A stretch of DNA of 64,000 bases from Butyricicoccus pullicaecorum (GCA_018366035.1 JAGZIW010000006.1:124001-188000), one strand, 5' to 3'; counted from the first letter of the stretch, positions 25,201 through 33,850 are shown. Notes: generated by a model from the sequence alone, not told the origin. Made by a program: numbers and translations.

Positions 25201-28200
25201 CAACGGAATGATAGATGCAAGCTCCGATCCAAATGTCAACGAGCAAACAGAAAGTACGAAAAAGTTCAAGGACTTGTATAATCCGATTTTCGGTGATATA
25301 TTGTCTCGCGATATCGTACAGAACAACACAAAATATTATTATGAGTTTGTAAAGAATAACAATACATCAACGGTAGTCAAAGGCAGAGTAGAACGGGAAA
25401 ATGGAAGTTTTTACGATGTGGTACACAATAGGCGGCTCGATGTAACACCAGTTAACGCGACACAGGTAAGTATTGCGGGAACTGCTGGATTTACAGATGG
25501 GACGGGTCACTTTGCCATAGAGGTTAAAAATGTTCCACGTTCAGGAATGATTAGTATTCTGGTAGATGACAATGGAACTACGTATCCCGCTACAGCGTTG
25601 ATAAATAATCTATATCTGACACTTCCGGCGTACGAGTGTTTCAAGCCAAAGGCATTGAATATAAGATATGAAGATGATGTAACCAATAAAATAAACGGTA
25701 CAGCTGTCAATGTCAAAGATGATACACTGCATATAACCGCAGAGGTCGAAAGCAATGGTACCATTGAGCCTGTGGACGCAAAATTCTCTATCCATAAGGT
25801 GAATGGTTCGGTGATTGATTGTTCAACAGACAGCAGATTTACCAACGGGTTTGCAAACAGAACAGCAACACTCAGCTTTAATCCGAAATCTGTATTGGAT
25901 TCGGGTGACAGAATATACGTTTCTTTCACAGACCAGAATGGTAAGTCTTATAAATCAATGGATTTGGGGTATGACTTTGTTACGCCGCTTAATCTCGGAA
26001 CCTTTTTGTTCCCGCTGATTGGCAGTGAGCTGCTCGAAGACACATACAGCAGTGCGGTAGAGCTGATAGGTGACCCACTTGGCAACGTATCGTTAGGTAA
26101 GATTGGCTTTGATGAACCTGTAACGGAAGATGTTACTCCGCCGGGAATGGACTCCAATGAGTATAAGTATCAAATGACAACTTATCAATTTGGTGACTAT
26201 AAGAGTGCGGTAAAGACCTTCGGTGCGGAGAGTGAGGAGGAGCCTGACCAGAGCAAGAGTGAAGAGACAAAGAAAAAGGCGAAAAAGGCATTGGACAAGA
26301 ACGGTCAAAAACCTGATGGAGGAGGATATAAAACGGCAAAATCCTTCTCATGGGAGCTTTCCCCTAAAATGGTATTTGCCATGCAGCTAACAAGCCGAAA
26401 TGTAGATGGTGAATACAAATACTTCTTTGAAGAACTGGATTTCATTGTAGGGCTTGACTTTGATGTGGACGGAAAAATAACGATCACTTTGCCCATTGGA
26501 ATGAACGTCATTATCACGGCTGGACTGAATGGAAATATTACTGGCATATTCCAACTCAAAACCGATTACACAGGAGATTCGACATGGAACACCAATAAGG
26601 TCGAGTACAGTCCGGAGACATTCGGATTATTCGAAGAAATAGAGCATGTCAACAGAAAGGCATATCTGATGCTCGATCCGAATATTTCGCTTGGACTTGG
26701 CGTAGAGATTGCAATTATTGAATTGGGTGGACATGCGAACTTCAACTTTGATATGGATTTTGAATTTGGACTGAATGCAGGTTCGTTAGGACACCGCATG
26801 TACGGTGATATGACATATAACTTTGATTATTATATCAAGGTGCTGTCATTTGAGGTTTACTCTAATGCAACAAAGGAACAGACTGTCAAGCTATTTTCGG
26901 AGAATGCCGATGGACATATCGAACCCGACCTCATTCCGGATCTTTTGAGTGCGGAAGATGATAGAATACAATCCATACAGTCAACAAGAGATTATCTTGA
27001 CAATGAATCGGGGTGGAACAGCAGCAATTATGCAATATCACCTTTTGATATCGATGCAGGCAATACAGAGGAAATGACTTTGCAAAGCGGAATATATCCC
27101 AGCGCAAAGACAACGCTTACACCAATTGGTGGCGGTAAGATGTTTATGACATTCATCGGTGATGTGCCGTCAAGAGGTGATGTGGATCGAACTGGTCTGT
27201 TTTACTCCATATATGATGGCACAACATGGTCACAGCCAAAGCTGGTAGACGATGATGGAACGCTAGATGATTACCCGAATGTATTTGATTTGGGAGATAA
27301 GCTGTTGATTTCATGGTCCTCGGCAGACAAAAAGTTTGGGAACAATGCAACAACGCAGCAGGCTTTGTCCGCGCTGGATATCAAGACGGTGTTCTTTGAA
27401 AAAAAGAGTGAACGTTTTGAACAGGTGACACAGCTGACACATAAAACAGAGCAGGACTATGCTGCGGATGTGAATCCGAAGGCTGCATATGACAGTACAA
27501 GCGACAGACTGATACTCTACTATACCAAAACTGAGTATGAAGATGCCAAAACATTGACAGATCTTACTACTGCTGCATCGGTTATCGCATACCGTTTCTA
27601 TGAAAATGGGAAGTGGAATGATGCATCAAGCTATACAGATAAAGAGCTTGCAGGTGTTACAGACAAGGAGGCGTATAAACGAAATTGGTACGGTCAGAGA
27701 TTCCTTGATACGAGACTTGACAAAATGAGCCAAGAAATGCTCCGAATCGTTGATTCCGATGCAATTTCTTACAACGGGCTGGCGCTCTATGCATGGACGG
27801 TTGACTATGATAAGGATTTGAATACCGTAGAGGACCGCGATGTATTCATGCAGATTTATAACTTTAAGCAAAATGATTTTACCCATATCGTAAAAATGAC
27901 GCCAGAAGCAGGTGCGTATCAAGCACCACAATTTGGCCGATATAAAGATGAAACATTCCTGTTCTATTCTTCTATTGGGAAATTGGGAGAAGGTGAGAAT
28001 CAAGAACAAAGCGGTATTGCTTATTTGGAGGTAAGCGATATTATCTCAAACGATAAGTACACAAAGGTCAATATAGGTTCCTCTGAGTACTATAAGCTGG
28101 AATACGAAACAATGTCTGGGGAAACAACTTCCAGCGATGGAACAATCATTCCCGAAGAAAAGCAAACTGTAAAGATTATGCCGTCATATGCTGTGAAATT

Positions 28201-30277
28201 AGATGGATATGTAAACAATTACAGTGTTGACGTCGATCAGAACGAAAGCATGTATTTGACATGGACAAATTCTGATGAAAATGGTTCCAGACAGGTATAT
28301 ACATCTATTTTTGACTGTGACCCGTCTGTGGGTACGAAAGCTGCAGCAGCTGATGAGGCTTCGCGGAACTCAGACTGGAGTGAAGCGTTTAAGCTGACAA
28401 ATGCAGAAGATGTATCGTACAGAAATGCTGATGCAGCTGTTATGGACGGAAAGCTTTATATTGTATCATCAAAGACTCCTTATATTACAGATGGTGACAG
28501 CAAGAAGCTTGATGATAACAATACAAGCCTTGTCATGCTGACACATATACCATATGCAAGGGCTGTAACAGTCGATGAAAATGCGCTGACAGTAAATACA
28601 GAATATGTGTATCCGAATACAGGATTCGTTCTAACTTCAACAGTAAAGAATGAGGGTACTAAATTTATTGACAAACCAGTTACCTTTAGATTCACAATGG
28701 TATCTAATGGTGTGGTGACAGAGTTTGGAACACAGACCGTAGAAGGTGTCTGGGGTGCCGGAAAGATGTTGCAGGCATCTGTCAATGTTCCTGCAATTTC
28801 TGAGATTCGTGATGATCTTACTTTCTGTGCAGATATTACCGTAGAAGGCGGAACACCAATTCGACAGGAGATGCGTATTATAAAGGAGCATAATCTGGTT
28901 TCTGATGGAGATGCCTCTCTCGTAGAGAATACGGACGGGCATAGTCTGTATATCCCGCTGAAAAACAAGGGAAATGTCACGTCCCCAGAGGTTACGGTAA
29001 GTCTATATACCGCGAAGGGAGATACTGTAGATAAGCTGATAGACGCATATACTGTCAATACCATTGCCGAAAATACATCAATAACGATGGAGGAGACGGT
29101 TCAAATTCCTGACAGTGCCTTTGTGATTGATGAAAATGACGGTGCAGCAGATATTATTGCAGTGGTACAGGCTGGCGGCGAGGACGTGATTACACTCAAA
29201 GCGACTGCACACAAAAATTTCGATGCACAGGCAATCGAAACGATGCGTAAGGTGACTGGTGTGTCCATCGAGGGCAATGACAGAATTTATGCAAAGCGCC
29301 TTGAGGATATTGAAATTGCAACGGAAGTTGGAGGTACAGCAGGCGATGAAGTTATGGTTCTCTGGAAAAGCGACAATGCAGATGTTGTATATGTCAGAGA
29401 AGACAACACTTTGTTTGCAGCCGGAAACGGTACGGCTCGTCTGACAGGTTATGTTATCCCGTCTGCACAAAATATCGTATTCCAATACGACGGAACATCA
29501 GAGAAGGAAGATGTGCTGAAGAATATACCTTCGACACTGCATCACACAGTAGTTGCAGATGTAATCGTAAACGAAACTGGCACAGATTCTGGTGGTGGTT
29601 CTTCCGGAGGCAGTTCCGACGATGATGATGATTTTGATAAAGAGGAACCCAAAAAGGAAGAAGAATTGAATGAGCCAACTACACCGTCAACCGGAACTTG
29701 GACAAATCCATTCCGTGATGTTTCTAGCGATGATTGGTTCTTTGACAGCGTTCAATATGTTTGTGAGAACAACATCTTCAAGGGCATGACGGATACAAGC
29801 TTTGAACCACACGCCAAATTGACAAGAGCAATGCTGGTAACAGTGCTCTATCGTTTGGAGGGAGATTTAGATATGAATGGAATTTCAGGAAGTTCGTTTA
29901 CAGATGTGGCAGCAGAAAGCTGGTATGGAGATGCTGTATATTGGGCAAGCCAGAACGGGATTGTAAAGGGGTATGCAGAAGGAACTTTTGCGCCAAATGA
30001 TCAAATTACCCGTGAACAGTTTGCGGCCATTATGGAGCGTTATGCTACCTATGAGGGAAATAGAGTATCAAATTCTGTCGATATGTCGCAATTTACGGAC
30101 AAAGAAGAAATTTCAGATTGGGCAGTCACAAGTCTTTCTTGGGCGGTTGGCTCCGGTTTGATTTCTGGTAAGGGCAATGGTATCCTAGATCCAAAGGGCA
30201 GCGCAACACGTGCTGAGGCTGCTGCAATTCTCCAGAGATATATAGAAAATATATCGAAAAACAGTATGGTACAATAA
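22235..30277 (+). CDS. Giant Sec-exported surface protein with Calx-beta and three SLH domains
   Basis: 2680 residues. Residues 1-28 form a signal peptide ending in AFA. A Calx-beta-like domain starts at ~32, is interrupted at ~105-290 by an Asp/Glu/Thr-rich low-complexity stretch, and resumes (GVVTFQEGQTQKEITIKILD, ~315). A second Calx-beta-like unit follows (~380-490). A long middle region (~510-2100) is mostly beta-type and unassigned; two CARDB-like units lie at ~2115-2340 and a Big2-like unit at ~2340-2420. A GGGSSGGSSDDDDD linker leads to three SLH repeats (~2491-2670), which bind secondary cell-wall polymer. The start is a TTG after AAGGAGGGG. Situated between the exporter genes and the GG peptide. 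Confidence 0.85.
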   Translation: MNKIQQRAVSGILSFSMIVSAMPSAFARNESISGTAEISFAASKYVVSENEKKLKVKIVRSGGNESKIDVAFKTADFTAEYGADYVVLDENGDELPVVDGIAPDESMFEEVSDNAIITEVDEDTTVTDDQTTEKLEESEQNTEDNNTTDEIINDEGEVEELSTVIENVSDAEIQEETADAEKPEESLEKSESENSNPVTGEQTDEKSEQPGEDVGDDTTGDEGGEDTDTETQEPTENVPDTEKQDEVSDTAEDEPTLDSQGTARTSTGSALLDAQAQYLQLPDEDGETAEAVENILTETNNYFQGARGAVGVVTFQEGQTQKEITIKILDNDRAHADKIIMLSLMGINGDEKTSLAANPTAYVNIMDDEAYEKPVITPAINEITLTEQEPTYELTLTRNEGVEYYTSVLVSTVKGTAQEGYHYEKIENASLAFVPGETEKKVKISAEHFDKEMTFGIRLESDGTCEITDEYIDVTMAAKSAQAAVINSEAAVLTSVDNNIAQAASNVLGAPSTLVVLDMEKGPSMGSQDGWHRRGERDYGLYETYKNSGRTWVAKNATNLSGVDKISFSHQNKGHYVGKRGAYHIFIELLRGKDRDDYGASGDKNLRKDGNHGWTDSRLDVSELNGDYFIRFGIRNDGWPADNAESWFGDRVHLEWKRYNFDIHNKQVFNRLAYDYADKTGEALKIAYTDGQDDYDYIPSVKLVDNAGNEVSGFYANANQTIKPVSTNPQLDAKYGVELEGVYLYTKDNDSLYRKETRYPYKDHWYTDKTLWIPSSGISADQSLAERIDKTFGRNVTVVKVMPKFKQKTITLNVHNIDDENTYIANMNSKQAESYRDWGARGYYNQYTFPMNSKIKVRAVGASNKTITGFKVDLWSKSDKDDPIYSDSNAPERMTYVLSENMSFYPRTENDGMNVAYMPNVDKVVDDLTGRAFLQPSTAQEAEELLASNKNGDIHIKTVYPGMLWTLRATAPEGYYVKWTNGTGDIKNINGMIDASSDPNVNEQTESTKKFKDLYNPIFGDILSRDIVQNNTKYYYEFVKNNNTSTVVKGRVERENGSFYDVVHNRRLDVTPVNATQVSIAGTAGFTDGTGHFAIEVKNVPRSGMISILVDDNGTTYPATALINNLYLTLPAYECFKPKALNIRYEDDVTNKINGTAVNVKDDTLHITAEVESNGTIEPVDAKFSIHKVNGSVIDCSTDSRFTNGFANRTATLSFNPKSVLDSGDRIYVSFTDQNGKSYKSMDLGYDFVTPLNLGTFLFPLIGSELLEDTYSSAVELIGDPLGNVSLGKIGFDEPVTEDVTPPGMDSNEYKYQMTTYQFGDYKSAVKTFGAESEEEPDQSKSEETKKKAKKALDKNGQKPDGGGYKTAKSFSWELSPKMVFAMQLTSRNVDGEYKYFFEELDFIVGLDFDVDGKITITLPIGMNVIITAGLNGNITGIFQLKTDYTGDSTWNTNKVEYSPETFGLFEEIEHVNRKAYLMLDPNISLGLGVEIAIIELGGHANFNFDMDFEFGLNAGSLGHRMYGDMTYNFDYYIKVLSFEVYSNATKEQTVKLFSENADGHIEPDLIPDLLSAEDDRIQSIQSTRDYLDNESGWNSSNYAISPFDIDAGNTEEMTLQSGIYPSAKTTLTPIGGGKMFMTFIGDVPSRGDVDRTGLFYSIYDGTTWSQPKLVDDDGTLDDYPNVFDLGDKLLISWSSADKKFGNNATTQQALSALDIKTVFFEKKSERFEQVTQLTHKTEQDYAADVNPKAAYDSTSDRLILYYTKTEYEDAKTLTDLTTAASVIAYRFYENGKWNDASSYTDKELAGVTDKEAYKRNWYGQRFLDTRLDKMSQEMLRIVDSDAISYNGLALYAWTVDYDKDLNTVEDRDVFMQIYNFKQNDFTHIVKMTPEAGAYQAPQFGRYKDETFLFYSSIGKLGEGENQEQSGIAYLEVSDIISNDKYTKVNIGSSEYYKLEYETMSGETTSSDGTIIPEEKQTVKIMPSYAVKLDGYVNNYSVDVDQNESMYLTWTNSDENGSRQVYTSIFDCDPSVGTKAAAADEASRNSDWSEAFKLTNAEDVSYRNADAAVMDGKLYIVSSKTPYITDGDSKKLDDNNTSLVMLTHIPYARAVTVDENALTVNTEYVYPNTGFVLTSTVKNEGTKFIDKPVTFRFTMVSNGVVTEFGTQTVEGVWGAGKMLQASVNVPAISEIRDDLTFCADITVEGGTPIRQEMRIIKEHNLVSDGDASLVENTDGHSLYIPLKNKGNVTSPEVTVSLYTAKGDTVDKLIDAYTVNTIAENTSITMEETVQIPDSAFVIDENDGAADIIAVVQAGGEDVITLKATAHKNFDAQAIETMRKVTGVSIEGNDRIYAKRLEDIEIATEVGGTAGDEVMVLWKSDNADVVYVREDNTLFAAGNGTARLTGYVIPSAQNIVFQYDGTSEKEDVLKNIPSTLHHTVVADVIVNETGTDSGGGSSGGSSDDDDDFDKEEPKKEEELNEPTTPSTGTWTNPFRDVSSDDWFFDSVQYVCENNIFKGMTDTSFEPHAKLTRAMLVTVLYRLEGDLDMNGISGSSFTDVAAESWYGDAVYWASQNGIVKGYAEGTFAPNDQITREQFAAIMERYATYEGNRVSNSVDMSQFTDKEEISDWAVTSLSWAVGSGLISGKGNGILDPKGSATRAEAAAILQRYIENISKNSMVQ

Positions 30278-30300
30278 TTTTTAGAAAGGTTGATAAAATT

Positions 30301-30459
30301 ATGGCAAAGGAAATGAAGAATCTAAACAAAGAGGCAGAGGAGCAGGACGTTCAGGAGCTTGACTTTGACGAATTGGAAGAGGTTACAGGAGGATCTATAA
30401 AAGATGTCGTTTATACCCCGACGGTAGATATCAGTCAGGACACGAAGTTAAAAATCTGA
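30301..30459 (+). CDS. Double-glycine leader peptide precursor (candidate pheromone or bacteriocin-like peptide)
   Basis: 52 codons, a gene easily missed because of its size. Residues 1-31 form an acidic leader ending LDFDELEEVTGG, which matches the double-glycine consensus at every key place: Leu-12, Glu-8, Leu-7, Val-4, Gly-2, Gly-1. The predicted mature part is 21 residues, starting SIKDVVYTPT and ending TKLKI, with no Cys and near-zero net charge. AGAAAGG lies 11 nt upstream of the ATG. It begins 23 nt after the giant gene and is followed by a strong terminator. The C39 exporter in the same operon is the expected processing enzyme. No modifying enzyme is seen. Confidence 0.82.
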   Translation: MAKEMKNLNKEAEEQDVQELDFDELEEVTGGSIKDVVYTPTVDISQDTKLKI

Positions 30460-30472
30460 GTTCTGTGAAGTG

Positions 30473-30515
30473 AAATGTGGAGAGCTGTTTTATAACAGCT
30501 CTCCACATTTTTATC
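30473..30515 (+). terminator. strong rho-independent terminator closing the exporter operon
   Basis: 17-bp perfect stem (30473-30489 with 30494-30510), TTAT loop, then a run of T. Confidence 0.93.
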
Positions 30516-30701
30516 TGATGGAGCAACTTTCGCAGGGAAAGCCATGGAATATCGTGTCTGATAGTTATAGTGTGAAGTTGTCAGAAGTATCCATTATTTT
30601 CAGAAAGTCACATGATGCCTTTCTAAAGTTAGATCATTGCCTTCTCTTCTGTGATATAGTTTTCTTTATAAAATAAATACCGAGGCGAAAAACAGAAAAA
30701 G

Positions 30702-30734
30702 AAAACCGCCATTTCTTAACGAAATGACGGTTTT
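30702..30734 (-). terminator. terminator of the initiator tRNA gene
   Basis: 14-bp stem with one G-U pair on the minus strand (30702-30715 with 30721-30734) followed by TTTTCTTTTT on that strand. Confidence 0.8.
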
Positions 30735-30736
30735 AA

Positions 30737-30812
<76 letters not shown>

Positions 30813-30852
30813 ATATCTGGTGTTGTGCACCGCTCATGTTTGGTGCTCCATT

Positions 30853-30881
30853 ATAATATCATATCGACAGGGCGATGTCAA
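30853..30881 (-). promoter_or_regulatory. promoter of the initiator tRNA gene
   Basis: On the minus strand TTGACA (30881-30876) and TATTAT (30858-30853) are 17 bp apart, near consensus. Confidence 0.8.
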
Positions 30882-30924
30882 CGCTTTTTTGAAAAAAATT
30901 TATTGTACAGTAAAAAATCGAATG

Positions 30925-30953
30925 GGGCAGACCGGTATGAGAAGGGTCTGCCC
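30925..30953 (-). terminator. hairpin terminator after the D,D-carboxypeptidase gene
   Basis: 9-bp perfect stem GGGCAGACC/GGTCTGCCC (30925-30933 with 30945-30953). A T run follows on the minus strand after an 8-nt gap. Confidence 0.6.
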
Positions 30954-30981
30954 GAAATATGTATTCGAGGATTGAAAGAAA

Positions 30982-32367
30982 TCAGTTATCCTTATGATGC
31001 TGGTCGCGTTCATACTGTTCCATACGGGAATACTTTGAACGCATCATCTGCTGCCGGCGTATCCGCTTGCGGCGAATACGGATCATATAGAGGGATATAT
31101 AAAGGATAAACAGGGCAATCAGTACAACCAGAAGCACCTTGAATATAGGGGTGCTGAAAAAGTTTTCCAATAGATAGGCGTAGTAGAGTACCTCGGACAT
31201 GGAAACATCGCTGAGTGCGAGCAGGTCAACCGTACCATAGGTGACTCCGTCGCGTGACAGGGTCATCGTACCAAGCTTGTCTCCCTTAGTAATGGGGGCG
31301 ACAATATCCTGTTTGACAGATAATGTTTTTTCGAAGTCCTCCAATGTCAGATCTTTCGGTACAGTTGCGTCAAGGTCACTGCCTGCTACAAGCATTAAAG
31401 AATCTGTCTGTGTAGAAAGCCGGATCGGAACCTCTTCAATTTCGGCACCCTCTTCTACAAGCGTTTTGGAGGCATAATTATCGTATGCCCACATAAACAG
31501 GCGCTTTGTTTCGGGAAATGAGAGGGGATAGGGATCATTCGGGAGACGTTCGCAGCCGAGCATAACAGAAATAAGCTTGGCTTTTTTCTTTTCGGCAGCT
31601 GCAACCAGACAGTAGCCTGCCTGTGAGGTATGTCCGGTTTTTACGCCCTTTGCATAGCCATAAAAATGTGGGTTATTGCGGGATAAAATTAGTTGGTTGG
31701 TTGTCAGAATATACAGGTTTTTTCCATTCGGATGCTCGGAAACCTTGTTGGTCACACTGAGATTTTTCTGTGCAGTATTGGCAATCATGGCAAAAGTTTC
31801 GTTTTTCATTGCCTCTTGCGTAATACGGAACAGGTCATGGGCAGTGGTGTAATGGTTGTCATCATGCAGACCGTTTGGATTGACAAAATGTGTATCCGTA
31901 CAACCCAGATCGGCCGCACGTGCATTCATTTTTTTTACGAATTCGGGGATAGAACCGCCAACAAAACGTGCAAGTGTGTTCGCTGCTTCGTTGCCGGAGG
32001 GCAGCATGAGACCATAAAGCAAATCAATGACGGGAACTTCTTCTCCTACTACAAAGCCAGCCATAGAACCGTCGGAGGGGATTCCGTTGAAGTCCTCTTC
32101 CAATACTGTGACCTTCTGCTCAAGATCCTGAACATTATCCAGTACAATCAGTGCGGTCATGATTTTTGTTGTGGAAGCGGGATATCGGCGTTCCTCCGCA
32201 TTTTTTTGATAAAGCGGCATTCCGGTGACAGGGTCACCGAGATAAACAGCTTCCGCTTGGATCATAGGATCTTCAATCGCCTGTGCGGTGGGAACGAATA
32301 AGACGGAAATGCACAGTAGAACGGTCAATAGCACGGCGAAATGTCGCCGCAGGGCAGGGAAAGTCAT
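30982..32367 (-). CDS. D-alanyl-D-alanine carboxypeptidase (PBP5/DacF-like, S11 family)
   Basis: 461 residues. Signal peptide with cleavage near AQA (~30), serine peptidase motifs STTK (PASTTKIMTALI, ~65), SGN (LPSGNEAAN, ~123) and KTG (GVKTGHTSQAGYC, ~243). A PBP5-C-like beta domain follows and then a C-terminal membrane segment near residue 415 with a basic, cytoplasmic tail. It removes the terminal D-Ala from peptidoglycan stem peptides. Sporulating species use related enzymes (DacF, DacB) for cortex; the adjoining ylbJ, yqfC and yqfD make that possible here. It overlaps the small upstream gene by ATGA. Confidence 0.9.
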   Translation of the reverse strand: MTFPALRRHFAVLLTVLLCISVLFVPTAQAIEDPMIQAEAVYLGDPVTGMPLYQKNAEERRYPASTTKIMTALIVLDNVQDLEQKVTVLEEDFNGIPSDGSMAGFVVGEEVPVIDLLYGLMLPSGNEAANTLARFVGGSIPEFVKKMNARAADLGCTDTHFVNPNGLHDDNHYTTAHDLFRITQEAMKNETFAMIANTAQKNLSVTNKVSEHPNGKNLYILTTNQLILSRNNPHFYGYAKGVKTGHTSQAGYCLVAAAEKKKAKLISVMLGCERLPNDPYPLSFPETKRLFMWAYDNYASKTLVEEGAEIEEVPIRLSTQTDSLMLVAGSDLDATVPKDLTLEDFEKTLSVKQDIVAPITKGDKLGTMTLSRDGVTYGTVDLLALSDVSMSEVLYYAYLLENFFSTPIFKVLLVVLIALFILYISLYMIRIRRKRIRRQQMMRSKYSRMEQYERDQHHKDN

Positions 32368-32600
32368 TCTTCGGGTTCCTCCAGTATAAAGTCCTCATCG
32401 GAAAAGTGTCCTCGTATGACGGCGGGTTTGGGTGGAATACGACGCAGAGGGTCATAGCGGAATGCGCGGCAAGCGTAGCTTGTCGGTACCACGCCGCGTC
32501 GGCGGCAGGCAACATGCTCGCCGTCGAGCGGCGCAGAACGGGCGCAGTAAAGACAGCGTGGCTCGATATCCTGACGGAATAGAAAACGATTTGGTCGCAA
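32364..32600 (-). CDS. Small four-cysteine protein, possibly zinc-binding
   Basis: 78 residues from the TTG at 32600, which has AAGGAGG ten bases upstream; the same frame is open to a GTG at 32624 that overlaps that ribosome site. Cysteines are spaced C-x2-C (RCLYCARS) then VACRRRGV and YACRAFRYDPLRR, so four Cys could hold a zinc ion. I know similar small proteins from clostridial genomes but no function. The last four bases overlap the carboxypeptidase start, so translation is coupled. Confidence 0.65.
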   Translation of the reverse strand: MRPNRFLFRQDIEPRCLYCARSAPLDGEHVACRRRGVVPTSYACRAFRYDPLRRIPPKPAVIRGHFSDEDFILEEPEE

Positions 32601-32643
32601 TGTACACCATACCTCCTTTTGCACGAATGGGTATATATCATTA

Positions 32644-33741
32644 TTATAGCGGAATATGATGCTTTTTTCCAGAGAAAATTACACAAAAAAGTGAATATAT
32701 GAAGAAAATAAATCCGATTGCAGGTTTTCCGGCGGACGATATGGGATAGGGAGAAAACGTAGAGATGGAGATGGGAAAAGCTGCCTGACAAAGAATGGTC
32801 AAGGCAGCGGCAAGCAAGCCATGCAAAGCCTTCCCGTATAAGACACGCCGAATGGACAATCCGTTCATGACCGCTGCCGTTTGACAGAGCACAGAGCAGC
32901 CGCCAAATCCCACAAGCATGCTCATCGCCGGAAGCAGTGCGCGGCCGCAGGACTCCGGAAGAAGCACCAGACCGCTGGTCATTTCCAAAAGACCGGTGAG
33001 CAGCGGTGCAGCGGCTGCTTCCGGTGCCCCAAGGAACCAAAGAAGGGGTGCACAGAGAATCGGTGCCAGCGCAAATACACCAGCGGCTTCCAATACATGG
33101 CGAAGCATGGAAAAAAGCATGATGAATACGGTGATTTTGAGACAGGAGCGTCCAGCTTGTTCAGCAGATGCAACAAGGCTTGCAGAGAAAGATACATTGG
33201 CTGGCAAGCTTCGTTGGGGAGATTTTTGGTATTGTGCCGTGTGGTGAGGAAGCAGAAGTCCGGTCAAGAGTGCGGTCACAATATGGATTCCATATAAAAA
33301 TAAGCCGATTTTGATAGAGCCGCATAGTCCGGCTCCGCATACGCCGATGAGAAATGCTGGTCCTGTATTGTTACAAAAACCGAGCAGCTGCTCGGTCTCT
33401 GTGCGGGATAATGTACCAGACTGATAAAGTTCGTATGCTGCCTGCGCACCGATTGGGTAACCGCCAATCAGCCCAAGCAGCAAGGGACCGGCAGACTCAC
33501 CGGACAATCCGTATAGGCGGCGCAGCAGCGGTGCACACCAGTTTCCCAGTTTTCGTACAGCGCCCGTGCGAATGAGCAGACCACTCAAAACAAAAAAAGG
33601 AAACAAAGATGGAATTGCCGTAGAATATGCGATTTTAAGACCTTCCTGCACCCCCTGTGCAGCAGCACTGGCATGGGGAAGAACCAAAAAAAAGAATGCA
33701 CAGGAAAAAATAATGGCAGAATAAGAAAGCAATGTGCGCAT
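32644..33741 (-). CDS. ylbJ: Sporulation integral membrane protein YlbJ
   Basis: 365 residues and about nine hydrophobic segments. Family marks are the N-terminal FPFFVLSGLLIRTG, the stretch GLIGGYPIGAQAAYELYQSG, FCNNTGPAFLIGV, and a C-terminal LEMTSGLV. YlbJ is made in the mother cell during sporulation and is needed for normal spore formation; it belongs with nucleoside-recognition/Gate-type membrane proteins. The ATG at 33741 has GGGGGA upstream; the longer open frame to 33954 runs into the divergent gene region and is not family-like. Divergent from yqfC. Confidence 0.88.
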   Translation of the reverse strand: MRTLLSYSAIIFSCAFFFLVLPHASAAAQGVQEGLKIAYSTAIPSLFPFFVLSGLLIRTGAVRKLGNWCAPLLRRLYGLSGESAGPLLLGLIGGYPIGAQAAYELYQSGTLSRTETEQLLGFCNNTGPAFLIGVCGAGLCGSIKIGLFLYGIHIVTALLTGLLLPHHTAQYQKSPQRSLPANVSFSASLVASAEQAGRSCLKITVFIMLFSMLRHVLEAAGVFALAPILCAPLLWFLGAPEAAAAPLLTGLLEMTSGLVLLPESCGRALLPAMSMLVGFGGCSVLCQTAAVMNGLSIRRVLYGKALHGLLAAALTILCQAAFPISISTFSPYPISSAGKPAIGFIFFIYSLFCVIFSGKKHHIPL

Positions 33742-33800
33742 AAGAAGTCCCCCTTGGCAGTACATAGAAAAATTCAGCTTTGTCCATCGTATGCAGTGCG

Positions 33801-33830
33801 GTCTAGTTTCATGCTGGGAGTGCATAGACT
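33801..33830 (+). promoter_or_regulatory. weak candidate sigma-E promoter for yqfC
   Basis: CATAGACT (33823-33830) resembles the sigma-E -10 CATACANT, with GTCTAGT 15 bp upstream. B. subtilis yqfC-yqfD is sigma-E controlled. Confidence 0.3.
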
Positions 33831-33850
33831 GTGAGGTGGAAGGGAGGTGC

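Noticed and set aside
17874..30459. Classic NHLP RiPP cluster with nitrile-hydratase-like or Nif11 leader
   Set aside because: The exporters fit, but the leader is short and no modifying enzyme or nitrile-hydratase-like leader was found; the narrower GG-peptide reading is kept.
30470..30676. 68-codon plus-strand frame after the GG peptide
   Set aside because: It begins at the operon terminator hairpin and reads through both arms; no ribosome site.
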